Source of the DNA: Bradyrhizobium cytisi
Lineage (GTDB): Bacteria > Pseudomonadota > Alphaproteobacteria > Rhizobiales > Xanthobacteraceae
Assembly (NCBI RefSeq): GCF_008123515.1
Contig: NZ_VSSR01000066.1
Coordinates: 1-51,417, forward strand
DNA: 51,417 nt
Reading direction: 5' to 3'
In this document: piece by piece, positions 9,847 to 17,233 of the stretch
Position numbering within the stretch: position 1 is the stretch's first letter
Layout of the letters: each line of letters begins with the position of its first letter
Position numbers and translations under genes: made by a program
Notes under the pieces: model-generated
What the model was told of the DNA's origin: nothing
The model's database searches: none
Seen by the model: only the letters and a program-made list of their open reading frames with translations

Positions 9847-9987
9847 ATGAACGACGTCGACCCTCAGGCCTGGCTCGCCGATGTACTCGCTCGCATCGCC
9901 ACCCACTCCGCCCACAGGCTCGATGAGCTGCTGCCCTGGAACTGGAAGACTGCGCAACAGCAAGGCCTTGCGGCGCAGGCGGCTTGA
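9847..9987 (+). pseudogene. IS66 transposase (TnpC) C-terminal fragment
   Basis: A 46-residue frame MNDVDPQAWLADVLARI ending HRLDELLPWNW plus a short tail. It matches the extreme C-terminus of IS66-type TnpC transposases, where NDVDPxAWLADVLARIADHP(A)HRLxELLPWNW is conserved. The same ending in variant form closes the intact copy at 14198-15763 (DELLPWSS). The rest of the transposase is gone. Confidence 0.7.
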
Positions 9988-10244
9988 TGGGCCACGTCAA
10001 CAAAGTCAGCCGCGTGTTCACTCTCAGCCATGTCGCTGAGATGCTCGGTGAAGACGAGGAATGGCTATTCGAGGTCGCCGAAGAAATGGACACCGAGGAT
10101 GGCCAACTATGGGTCGTCGGCGTCGGTGAAGACGGGGTGAGGGCGTTCACCGATGACGGGATCGAGAACCTCAAAGAGCTGATCGCAATCCACAAGGACA
10201 CCCCAGCATCATCGAAAAATGCCGCCAAGCGCTCGCTGCGATGA
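9987..10244 (+). CDS. Conserved hypothetical protein of rhizobial islands
   Basis: The ATG overlaps the TGA of the IS66 fragment (TGATG). The 85-residue protein starts MGHVNKVSRVFTLSHVAEML and is strongly acidic in the middle (GEDEEWLFEVAEEMDTEDGQ). I recall near-identical proteins scattered in rhizobial accessory DNA, with no known function. The first 20 residues resemble a MerR/HTH-like helix pair (SHVAEMLGEDEEWL), so DNA binding is possible. The C-terminal 15 residues look out of frame (PASSKNAAKRSLR). An alternative reading continues to a stop at about 10278 and ends KPKTEESDEI, so a late frameshift is likely. Confidence 0.55.
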   Translation: MGHVNKVSRVFTLSHVAEMLGEDEEWLFEVAEEMDTEDGQLWVVGVGEDGVRAFTDDGIENLKELIAIHKDTPASSKNAAKRSLR

Positions 10245-10423
10245 TGAAGCCGAAGACCGAAGAGTCCGACGAGATCTAACCGCTAACCGGATAGATCAGC
10301 GCGCTTGCGGCCTACAGTGCATGGTTACGGATCAGCAGAACGCGGGCGACGATGATCCGCAGCAGCTCGAGCGGCTGAATGACGTCTAGAATGGGATGGG
10401 CTCCCGCCGTCCCAGAGTTGCTT

Positions 10424-10450
10424 GGGGACCGGTGTGCCGCGCCGGTCCCC
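10424..10450. terminator. Perfect 9-bp stem-loop
   Basis: GGGGACCGG, a 9-base loop, then CCGGTCCCC. It lies in the 320-base gap between the acidic hypothetical protein and the strawberry-notch remnant and could terminate transcription from the left, although no U-tract follows. Confidence 0.5.
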
Positions 10451-10567
10451 ATTGTTATGGGGGAGGGCTGAGAGGGAGAGCCGGGCCGGGAAGGGTTTGA
10501 GCCGTCGGGTCTTAAGGAGAGCGCCTGATGGTTCGACCCGTTCCTGCTCTCCGAAAGAAATCCTGCC

Positions 10568-11075
10568 ATGACCGAATCTCTCGCCGGCGGCGCTGCCGCC
10601 GCAGCGCCCTCGATGCGCGCCGCTGCAAGTCTCACCTCCGCCGCCATCAAGGCCGCGCGACGGCTCGCGATTGATCTCGAGCGCGGCCGTCGCATCGATA
10701 CCGCCGTCCTGCGTAGCGCCATGGAAGCTGCCTTCGGCGCTTCCGACGCCTCTGGCGTCTGGAATGGAAGACCGCCTATGATGTCTGCGAGGCGCCGACC
10801 GTTCTGTTCCTTCGCAAGTTCGGCTCCGTGTCAAGGCCGGCTCGACGGCCGGCATGCTGCCGATGCTCGCGAGAATCGCGCGCTGTCTGCCGACCCACAC
10901 GCGCCGATCCGAGGACAGCCAAGCCCTTCAACAGTTCTCGACGCCGATCCCGCTTGGGCTTGCCGCGTGCACCGCGGCCGGCGTCACGCCGTCCGACCGG
11001 GTTTTGGAGCCCTCCGCAGGGACCGGCTTGCTCGCCATCTTTGCCGAGCTCGCCGGCGAAATGCGTTCTCGATAG
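10568..11075 (+). pseudogene. Strawberry-notch-like/methyltransferase protein, N-terminal remnant
   Basis: The frame opens MTESLAGGAAAAAPSMRAAA, then ARRLAIDLERGRRIDTAVLR and a MEAAFGASDASG segment. After two frame changes it continues with LPTHTRRSEDSQALQQFSTP, PLGLAACTAAGVTP and DRVLEPSAGTGLLAIFAELAG. These are the N-terminal methyltransferase-like motifs (including the SAM-binding EPSAGTG loop) of the large strawberry-notch family proteins (over 1,000 residues) carried by alphaproteobacterial plasmids and conjugative elements. Only the first 170 residues or so remain, frameshifted. With DUF736 it is further evidence of a decayed conjugative element. Confidence 0.7.
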
Positions 11076-11233
11076 TTCGGCAGCAAAGAACCTGACGGTG
11101 CTTTCCAACCGTACGGAAAAACTCGTTCATGCTGCTGCATTAGACTCGCAAGCGAAGTCCCTGCTGGGCCGAGAAAGGCGCAGCGCTTGCGGATTGTTCT
11201 GAAAGGTGTTGTACATTCCTTCCACCCCTGTCC

Positions 11234-13258
11234 TTATGCTTCATCAACGCTCTGGGTCGATCGAATGTAGTCGGACCACAGCGCGGCGTAAGATGAGCAG
11301 TTTCCCAACAATTGATTGTGAGAACCAGCACCCTCCAAGCGTCCTTCCTGCAACACCAGAATGCTATCAGCTGACCGCGTTAGAGCCATGTTATGCGAAA
11401 TGAGGATAAGCAGTCGGTCTCGAGACCACTCGATCAGGGTCTTCTCCAATGAAGCAACCGCCTCCGGATCCAAGAAAGTACTTGGTTCATCCATAATTAC
11501 AATCGACGGGTCTTTGATAAAAGCACGCGCTAGCGCAATCCGCTGACGCTGTCCGCCCGAGAGATCCTCTCCTTGGGTCTCTAATACCGTACTTAAACCA
11601 AGTGGGAGTGCGTCTACAAACTCAAGCGCTCCGGCTCTCCTGAGGGCCGCTCTTAACTCATCGTCTCCTCGCTTACCCGAAACATCGACATTTTGTCGCA
11701 CTGTACCTCGAAACAAGAACGTATCTTGGGTCACGATTCCAATTGTGGATCGCCAGTGTCGGGGCCGAAACGACCGCAGATCGGCGCCGCCAACTAGAAT
11801 GCGTCCATCGTAGTTTCGTTCAAGACCCAGTAAGATATGCATAAGCGTCGACTTTCCCGAACCATTTTTCCCGACGATCGCGACTGTTCCTCGATCTGGA
11901 AACTTGCATGAAATATCGCTGATCGCGGCTGGCCGCGTTGATGTGTATGTCAGCGTCACGCCAATTAACTCGATCTCAGAAAGCTTGTGGGGGCGTTCCA
12001 CGGGAAGTATCTCAGGGTTCTCCTTCTGTTCAGCCCAAAGATCCCGCAACTGCCGAACGGTCAGATTCGCTTCTTGGAATCGTTGAACAATGCGTGTTGC
12101 GGCCATGATTGGGCTCATGACCCGGCCGGCAAGCATTTGTAACGCCATTAGTTGTCCCACTGACAATGCTTCATTCGCAATGCGCCAGCAGCCAAAACCA
12201 AGAATTGCGAGCGTGAGGATCGTTCCACGCAGCTCAGCACCCATTGCAGCCCGCTGATAATAAAGTGACAGATATTCATTTCCTCTAAGTAGGTCCTCTA
12301 TTGCATCCCTCCAGCGGTGATACTGAATGCTTTCAAGACCATGAGCCTTAACGGCCGAAAACGCGGTGACCGTCTCAGACAGTATGTCATAACAGCGACT
12401 GCCATTCCGAAAGTCTGCTTCAACCCCCGCCTTGGCGTGCTTTGACCGCCGTCTCAAAAATGCGGCATTAACAACAGCGAAGACCAACACTACCAATGCA
12501 ATAACTGGATCGTAGTACAGCATAACGACCAACGAAAGTGCAGCCGCCCCCAAACCAAAGACAAATCCTGGAACGCCCTGCACAACAAAGTATCTCAGTG
12601 CATCAAGCTGTTGAAGGCGGTACTGCAGATGTCCCGGCGCACAATCACGCCCATCAGATCGTCGGCGAATCATCTGACAAAACGCCGATCGAGATAGTCG
12701 CCGATCGACGAACGTGCACAGTTTTGCAACCAGACTGTCACGTTTAGCGGCGCACACAGTTTCTCCAAAAAATCCGAGCCCGGCAACTATAAGTAACCAA
12801 GCAAGGTCGATTGTTGTTCGCGAATTAGCCCCATCTATCGCCTTCTGCGTGGCTATCGGAGGAACGAGAGCGATCAAATATTCCGCAATCATCAGCAGAA
12901 GAACGTAAAGGAGCGCACGCTTGCGAACAGCAACGATGCTCCATAGGCGCCACCATCCAAACGAGCGAACCTTATTCATGGTGCATGTATGCGCCTGCGC
13001 CCTTGGGTCGTCTGCTATGAACTCTGGTAGTAGACCCAAAGCCAATCTATCAGTGATTATTTGCGAGAGGGTCTGACGCGCAGTTCTGCGCAGATAGGCC
13101 TGCACGGTCGGTGCAATATGCAGCACATTCGAAGCGCTAGCGACCACCAGAACGTCTGAGAACCGCCGTAATTCGGCCGAAAGCCAATGGCGGGCGCAAG
13201 ACTCTCCCGCATAAGTCGCCGCCATGTTCACGACCTGCAAACGCACGACCACAACCAC
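11234..13258 (-). CDS. ABC exporter, fused membrane and ATP-binding domains
   Basis: Up to 674 residues. The start is uncertain: GTG at 13258, ATG at 13225, or ATG at 12982 just before the membrane domain. The membrane part spans about residues 105-400 with helices such as LLYVLLLMIAEYLIALVPP. The nucleotide-binding domain has Walker A GKNGSGKST, a Q-loop in IGIVTQDTF, signature LSGGQRQRIALARA, Walker B IVIMDEP and the H-loop (LILISH), so it should be active. The layout matches type I secretion/peptide exporters (MsbA/PCAT-like). The 90-residue N-terminal extension does not show a C39 peptidase Cys-His pair that I can recognise. No precursor peptide gene or membrane-fusion partner is adjacent. 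Base composition is visibly lower in GC than its neighbours, suggesting separate acquisition. Confidence 0.8.
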   Translation of the reverse strand: MVVVVRLQVVNMAATYAGESCARHWLSAELRRFSDVLVVASASNVLHIAPTVQAYLRRTARQTLSQIITDRLALGLLPEFIADDPRAQAHTCTMNKVRSFGWWRLWSIVAVRKRALLYVLLLMIAEYLIALVPPIATQKAIDGANSRTTIDLAWLLIVAGLGFFGETVCAAKRDSLVAKLCTFVDRRLSRSAFCQMIRRRSDGRDCAPGHLQYRLQQLDALRYFVVQGVPGFVFGLGAAALSLVVMLYYDPVIALVVLVFAVVNAAFLRRRSKHAKAGVEADFRNGSRCYDILSETVTAFSAVKAHGLESIQYHRWRDAIEDLLRGNEYLSLYYQRAAMGAELRGTILTLAILGFGCWRIANEALSVGQLMALQMLAGRVMSPIMAATRIVQRFQEANLTVRQLRDLWAEQKENPEILPVERPHKLSEIELIGVTLTYTSTRPAAISDISCKFPDRGTVAIVGKNGSGKSTLMHILLGLERNYDGRILVGGADLRSFRPRHWRSTIGIVTQDTFLFRGTVRQNVDVSGKRGDDELRAALRRAGALEFVDALPLGLSTVLETQGEDLSGGQRQRIALARAFIKDPSIVIMDEPSTFLDPEAVASLEKTLIEWSRDRLLILISHNMALTRSADSILVLQEGRLEGAGSHNQLLGNCSSYAALWSDYIRSTQSVDEA

Positions 13259-13374
13259 TGCGGCCTTCGCGGCGCAGGGAGGCGTGCGCGCGTAGTCGTC
13301 GGCTAAAACGCAATCAGCTCTACCGAAGCCCCGCGCTTGATGGTCAGGCTTTTTGTTGTCTGGATCTCAATGCA

Positions 13375-13557
13375 ATGGAGGAGAATGTGAGTAACGATCC
13401 CGTCGTCGCGATTGTCGGCGTCACCGGTGCGGTGGGCGCCGAATTCATCGCCACCATGGACAAGCGCGGCTTTCGCGTCGGCAAGCTCAAGGCGCTGGCC
13501 AGCGCCCGCTCGGCCGGCAAGACGGCAAGGATGTGGTCATCGAGGAACTGATCGAAC
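13375..13557 (+). pseudogene. asd: Aspartate-semialdehyde dehydrogenase, 5' fragment
   Basis: Starts at ATG 13375 or GTG 13387 (GGAGGA precedes the GTG). It reads VSNDPVVAIVGVTGAVGAEF, the NADP-binding GxTGxVG loop of ASADH, then LKALASARSAGKT. The frame is lost at 13522. One frame over, the family sequence continues GKDVVIEELIE up to the IS66 insertion at 13558. The repeat GGCAAG at 13516 and 13524 marks a likely small deletion between short direct repeats. ASADH makes L-aspartate semialdehyde in the lysine/threonine pathway. This copy is dead, and a chromosomal copy elsewhere is assumed. Confidence 0.8.
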
Positions 13558-13586
13558 GTAAGCGTAGCTCTGCGGCCCTTTTGATT
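13558..13586 (+). repeat. IS66 terminal inverted repeat, passenger-gene side
   Basis: Begins GTAAGCGTAGCTCTGCGGCC. It pairs with the repeat at 16644-16672 with five mismatches in 29 positions, and the GGCCCTTT core is identical. Confidence 0.92.
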
Positions 13587-13598
13587 GGTGCTTGGCGC

Positions 13599-14201
13599 CT
13601 ATTTTGAGCACGTGACGCGGCGCCGCGGCTTCCAAATTTCGGACAAAGCGTTGACGGCGGCCTCGAGCGCCTTGCTGTCGATGACGTTGGGATCGAAGTG
13701 TTCGGGCCGCCAGAGGCGCATGTGTTCGTGCTCCGGATGGGTGGGGTCGCGGATGGCATCGAGGTATTCGGCATAGCCGGGCGCACCGCCGACGTCCTCC
13801 GGAGGACAACGACCGGCGGCCTCGAGCAAGAAGGGCAGACCCTCTGTCGTCGTGTTGTCGAACCATTTTTCGAGCTTGATCACATGATCCCAGCTGTCGC
13901 CGAAGTCGTAGAGATAATGGATCGTCTTGGCGCCGGTCTCGTGAACGATATCGCTGAGCCGCGCCTTGCGGGCATCGATGGGCTGGGGACCAAAATCACC
14001 ATCGGGATCGGGGATACCCCAACGTCCTTCGCCAGCCAGGAACTCGAAGAGGTGGCTATTCGTCCAGCCAAACGCCGCCTGAAGCGTCAGATGCAGCCGA
14101 TCAAGGCGCAGCGTGAGCGGCACGACGAGGCATCGCGTCACCTCCGGTTTCACGTCCTTGAGGGTCACCTTGATCCGGACGGCGGTCGTGTTGAGGCTCA
14201 T
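13599..14201 (-). CDS. Plasmid pRiA4b ORF3-like passenger protein of IS66
   Basis: A 200-residue protein whose ATG overlaps the TGA of tnpC (ATGA), so translation is probably coupled. It starts MSLNTTAVRIKVTLKDVKPE and contains the family signature region: LDRLHLTLQAAFGWTNSHLF, then HYLYDFGDSWDHVIKLEKW, and CPPEDVGGAPGYAEYLDAI. This is the pRiA4b ORF3/IS1096 TnpR-type family, known as passengers of IS66 and other elements. Its biochemical role is not established. It ends 41 bases inside the left terminal repeat. Being in the same operon as the transposase suggests expression with transposition genes. Confidence 0.88.
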   Translation of the reverse strand: MSLNTTAVRIKVTLKDVKPEVTRCLVVPLTLRLDRLHLTLQAAFGWTNSHLFEFLAGEGRWGIPDPDGDFGPQPIDARKARLSDIVHETGAKTIHYLYDFGDSWDHVIKLEKWFDNTTTEGLPFLLEAAGRCPPEDVGGAPGYAEYLDAIRDPTHPEHEHMRLWRPEHFDPNVIDSKALEAAVNALSEIWKPRRRVTCSK

Positions 14202-15763
14202 GCCGCCAGCCTCGGGTCGTGTGCATGCATCGTGTAGGTCGACGACCACGGAAGCAGTTCGTCCAGTCGCGCCGCAGGCCAGCCATTGACGAGCTTAGAG
14301 AGCACGTCGGAGAGCCAGTGCTCGGCGCTGACGCTGTTGAGCTTACAGGTCTCGATCAACGAAGCTAGTACTGCCCAACTCTCGGCACCCTCGTCGCAAC
14401 CGGCAAAAAGGGAGTTCTTGGCGTTGAGCTTGATCGGCCGCATCGCACGCTCGACCGCATTCGTATCCATCTCGATGCGCCCGTCATCAAGGTAGAGCGT
14501 CAGGCCGTCCCAATGACGCAGCGCATAACGCAACGCCTTCGCCGTGTCGCTCTTCTGCGCAAGGTGATCAAGTTTTGCCTCAAACCACTGCTTCAAGGCT
14601 GCAGCCAGAGGCCGGGCATGCGCTTGTCGGCCCGCGCGACGCTCGGCATCAGATCGGCCGCGGAGTGCTTTCTCGACCGCATAGAGTTGGGCGATGCGCT
14701 CGAGGGCCTCGCGGGCAACCGGAGCCGGCGCCGGCGAAGCCTCGCGTTCGATCTTCACAAACTGGCGCCGTAGATGCGACCAGCAGAAGGCGAGCGTGCC
14801 CGACAGCGCGTCCGCACGCGTCTCTCGGGTCATGGTCTTGTAAGCCTCATAGCCATCGCAGTGGATGATGCCACGATAGCCCTCAAGCAGCCTCAAGCCA
14901 TGAACGGCGCCGCGGCCCGGTGCATAGGCATAGATCACCCCAGGCGGATCAGGACCGGCCCAGGGCCTGTCATCGCGGGAGAGCGCCCAGAAGTAGCCGG
15001 TTTTGGTCCTGCCGCGCCCCGGATCCAGCACCGGCGCCGGAGTCTCATCCACACAAAGCTTCGGGGACACGAGCAGCAGCTCGCGCAGACGATGCCACAA
15101 CGGCTTCAGTTCCTGGGCGGCATAGCCGACCCAGAAGGCGAGCGTGGAACGATCGATGGCAATTCCGTGGGTCGCCAGCATCTGCGCCTGACGATAGAGC
15201 GGCAAATGCCAATGATACTTGGCGTCAATTACATGCGCGACGAGCCGCTCGGTGGGCAGTCCACCCTTGATCAATCGCTCGGGCGCGGCGTGCTGGAGGA
15301 CCACGCCATGACAGGCGCGGCAGGCCAGCTTGGGCCGGCGGGTTACGATCACCCGGTACTGCACCGGAACGACGTCGAGCCTTTGGCTCTCATCGCTGCC
15401 AATCTCAACGAGATCGCCTTTGCAGGACGGGCAGCAGGTTGCAGTCGGCATCAGCGTTTCGACGATGCGTGGCAAATGCTCCGGCAGCTTGCCACGATTG
15501 GCCCCGCGCTCGGCAGCTCTCTTCTCGCGTGTTTTGGGATTGGCGCGGTCCTCGGCTGCTTCGAGAGCCGCAACGGCCTGATCGATATCCTCCAGAACAA
15601 GCTGGAGCTGATCAGCGTCGAGCTTTTCCGACGATCGACCGAACTGCGCATCTTTTGCAAGCTTGAGCAACCGCTCGAGTCTGGCGCAGCGCTCCAGCAG
15701 AGCCGCGGCAAAGGCACGCAACTCGGCTGGGTCGCTCGGCAGTTGATCAGGCAAATCACTCAT
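14198..15763 (-). CDS. tnpC: IS66 family transposase TnpC
   Basis: A 521-residue DDE transposase. The order is an N-terminal coiled coil (LRAFAAALLERCARLERLLK), a zinc-finger-like CCPSCKGDL segment around residue 113 with a second CRACH pair, a central domain with LCVDETPAPVLDPGRGRTKT and IIHCDGYEAYK, and a C-terminal domain with MDTNAVERAMRPIKLNAKNSLF. The catalytic Asp, Asp and Glu are all visible (VDET, HCDGY, NAVERA). The length is normal for the family. It is the third gene of the element and overlaps the passenger gene by four bases. Confidence 0.93.
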   Translation of the reverse strand: MSDLPDQLPSDPAELRAFAAALLERCARLERLLKLAKDAQFGRSSEKLDADQLQLVLEDIDQAVAALEAAEDRANPKTREKRAAERGANRGKLPEHLPRIVETLMPTATCCPSCKGDLVEIGSDESQRLDVVPVQYRVIVTRRPKLACRACHGVVLQHAAPERLIKGGLPTERLVAHVIDAKYHWHLPLYRQAQMLATHGIAIDRSTLAFWVGYAAQELKPLWHRLRELLLVSPKLCVDETPAPVLDPGRGRTKTGYFWALSRDDRPWAGPDPPGVIYAYAPGRGAVHGLRLLEGYRGIIHCDGYEAYKTMTRETRADALSGTLAFCWSHLRRQFVKIEREASPAPAPVAREALERIAQLYAVEKALRGRSDAERRAGRQAHARPLAAALKQWFEAKLDHLAQKSDTAKALRYALRHWDGLTLYLDDGRIEMDTNAVERAMRPIKLNAKNSLFAGCDEGAESWAVLASLIETCKLNSVSAEHWLSDVLSKLVNGWPAARLDELLPWSSTYTMHAHDPRLAA

Positions 15764-15814
15764 TGGCCCGAGTCTGCCATGCTTCGCGCCTCGATGCAGC
15801 GAAGATTTTATCTC

Positions 15815-16168
15815 CTACGCAAGCGCTTTCGGCTGCGGGATTCGAGGCGCATGCATGCGTGTCCAATCCATGCCGGCCAGAAGCGCTGACAACTGCGCGG
15901 CGTTCATTCGCATGACGCCGTCAACAACCGGCGGCCACTTGAAGGCGCTGCCCTCAAGCCGCTTCCAATACAGCACAAGGCCACTGCCATCCCAGACGAC
16001 GATCTTCACCCGATCAGCGCGCTTTGCACGGAAGACCACCGCCACGCCCTTCATCGGATCGTGGCCCAGCGTCTCCTTCGCCAACAGCGCCAAGCCATCC
16101 GCGCCCTTCCTAAAGTCTACAGGTCGGGTTGCAACGTAAATCATGAGGCCAGCGGGAGCCGTCAGCAT
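15815..16168 (-). CDS. tnpB: IS66 accessory protein TnpB (Orf2)
   Basis: A 117-residue protein beginning MLTAPAGLMIYVATRPVDFR and followed by KGADGLALLAKETLG, the signature of the IS66 Orf2 family, whose members are required with TnpA and TnpC for transposition. It contains a conserved RVKIVVWDGSGLVLYWKRLE segment. The start overlaps the end of tnpA by seven bases, and 51 bases separate it from tnpC. Intact. Confidence 0.92.
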   Translation of the reverse strand: MLTAPAGLMIYVATRPVDFRKGADGLALLAKETLGHDPMKGVAVVFRAKRADRVKIVVWDGSGLVLYWKRLEGSAFKWPPVVDGVMRMNAAQLSALLAGMDWTRMHAPRIPQPKALA

Positions 16169-16584
16169 GAACGTGTCCGGCGCAACGCCACAAACACATC
16201 ACTCAGCACGGCAAGCCCAGGCGTTCCCCGCACCTCCACCCGGGCCCCAAGGAACTCAACCGTAACAATGGCAGCTTCTGACGATCCGGACGGCGCGGCA
16301 GCCGCCGATGGCGACGTTTCCGACACCAAAGGCACGAATGTTACTGTATCCGCCGAAGCCGGCAGCACCAGTTGGCCTGAACGCGCCCGGCGCCGCCAGT
16401 CATGCACCTGCTGGGGCCGGCAGCCATGGCGACGCGCGATATCTGTTACAATCGCGCCTGGCTCGAAGCTTTCCGCAACTATCTGGGCCTTCAAATCATC
16501 CGGCCACTGCTTTCGGCCAACTCCAGCATACACTTCGATACGCGGAGACAGCGGTCGTCTTATGTCGTCCGAATGGTCGTCCAT
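16162..16584 (-). CDS. tnpA: IS66 accessory protein TnpA (Orf1), HTH
   Basis: A 140-residue protein from the ATG at 16584. An upstream in-frame ATG at 16632 is less likely. An IS3/IS911-type helix-turn-helix is visible at about residues 25-70: KAQIVAESFEPGAIVTDIAR, RHGCRPQQVHDWRRRAR. It is the first gene of the element, 60 bases inside the terminal repeat from its ATG. It probably binds the ends. Intact. Confidence 0.88.
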   Translation of the reverse strand: MDDHSDDIRRPLSPRIEVYAGVGRKQWPDDLKAQIVAESFEPGAIVTDIARRHGCRPQQVHDWRRRARSGQLVLPASADTVTFVPLVSETSPSAAAAPSGSSEAAIVTVEFLGARVEVRGTPGLAVLSDVFVALRRTRSC

Positions 16585-16643
16585 TGTGAGCACCCTTGCA
16601 GAAGATGATTCTTCTAGCGGTGCTCCCAACATCGCGCACAGAC

Positions 16644-16672
16644 AATCTAAAGGGCCTCAGCACCACGCTTAC
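16644..16672 (-). repeat. IS66 terminal inverted repeat, tnpA side
   Basis: Read on the minus strand it begins GTAAGCGTGGTGCTGAGGCC. The target duplication GATCGAAC follows at 16673-16680. Confidence 0.92.
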
Positions 16673-16908
16673 GATCGAACACGCCTTCGACGGCGTTGAC
16701 ATCGCCCTGTTCTCCGCCGGCGGCGGCATGTCGAAGAAGTACGCGCCAATCGCGGTCAAGGCCGGCGCGGTCGTGGTCGACAACTCCTCCGCCTTCCGGA
16801 TGGACCCGAACGTGCCGCTGGTGATTCCCGAAATCAACGCGAACCGCATCCGCGATCACAAGGGCATTATCGCCCGAACTGCACCGCGATCACCGCGCTG
16901 GTGCCGCT
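16673..16908 (+). pseudogene. asd: Aspartate-semialdehyde dehydrogenase, 3' fragment beyond IS66
   Basis: Continues the interrupted gene: EHAFDGVDIALFSAGGG, KYAPIAVKAGAVVVDNSSAF and RMDPNVPLVIPEINANRI. At about 16874 four bases are missing relative to the expected IIANPNCTAI reading, so the segment carrying the catalytic cysteine (NCTAITALVPL) lies one frame over. All similarity ends near 16908. About 150 residues at the C-terminus are gone. Together with the 5' part there are three independent lesions: a deletion near 13522, the IS66 insertion and this frameshift. Confidence 0.8.
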
Positions 16909-17178
16909 TCGCACGCGGGATTTCCGGCATCTGGCGCGCTGGAACGTATCGGAAGCCGTGTCTCGTCTACCCATCGGAAATAGGTTTCCGTACGGCAGCG
17001 CGTGGCGACCGAGTTTTCCGCATATTTTTGCGCCACCAGGCGTTTAGCTTAGGGGGGGCTACTACAAGATTCGGTAGATGGCCAAAGCCAACTTGAGGCC
17101 CTAGGGTCCGGCCGTCTTCCCCGCCGATCATCATCGACGAACAGAAATGAACGCAAGCGCACGTGAAGCCGCTGCCCG
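16909..17178. other. Spacer upstream of the gibberellin operon
   Basis: No gene is recognised. The operon promoter should lie here or further upstream, but no clear -24/-12 (TGGCAC..TTGC) or -35/-10 pair can be defended by eye. A GGGGGGG run sits at 17052-17058. Confidence 0.4.
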
Positions 17179-17217
17179 CGGCGCCTGCCGGTCACCTTCC
17201 GCCCTTCCATCGCTTAG
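17179..17217 (+). pseudogene. Possible 3' remnant of CYP115
   Basis: A short in-frame tail RRLPVTFRPSIA followed by TAG, 16 bases before CYP112. P450s often end with an R-L-P-V-x-F-R-P type strand. In gibberellin operons with a full set, CYP115 (GA 3-oxidase, GA9 to GA4) precedes CYP112, and most rhizobia are reported to retain only a fragment. The piece is only 12 residues and a stop lies a few codons upstream in frame, so the match could be chance. Confidence 0.3.
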
Positions 17218-17233
17218 AGAGTGAAGTGCCACC

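Larger units (their letters stand above)
13558..16672 (-). mobile_element. Complete IS66-family element with passenger gene
   Basis: A 3115-bp element bounded by terminal repeats that match at 24 of 29 positions, each starting GTAAGCGT. It is flanked by a perfect 8-bp direct repeat GATCGAAC (13550-13557 and 16673-16680), the duplication size expected for IS66. Inside, on the minus strand, are tnpA, tnpB, tnpC and a fourth gene of the pRiA4b ORF3 type. Removing the element and one repeat rejoins asd as EELIEHAFDGVDIA. All open reading frames are intact, so the element may still be mobile. Confidence 0.93.

Noticed and set aside
16909..17233. RpoN/NifA promoter for the GA operon
   Set aside because: No TGGCAC-N5-TTGC match with good spacing and no TGT-N10-ACA upstream element could be found by eye.
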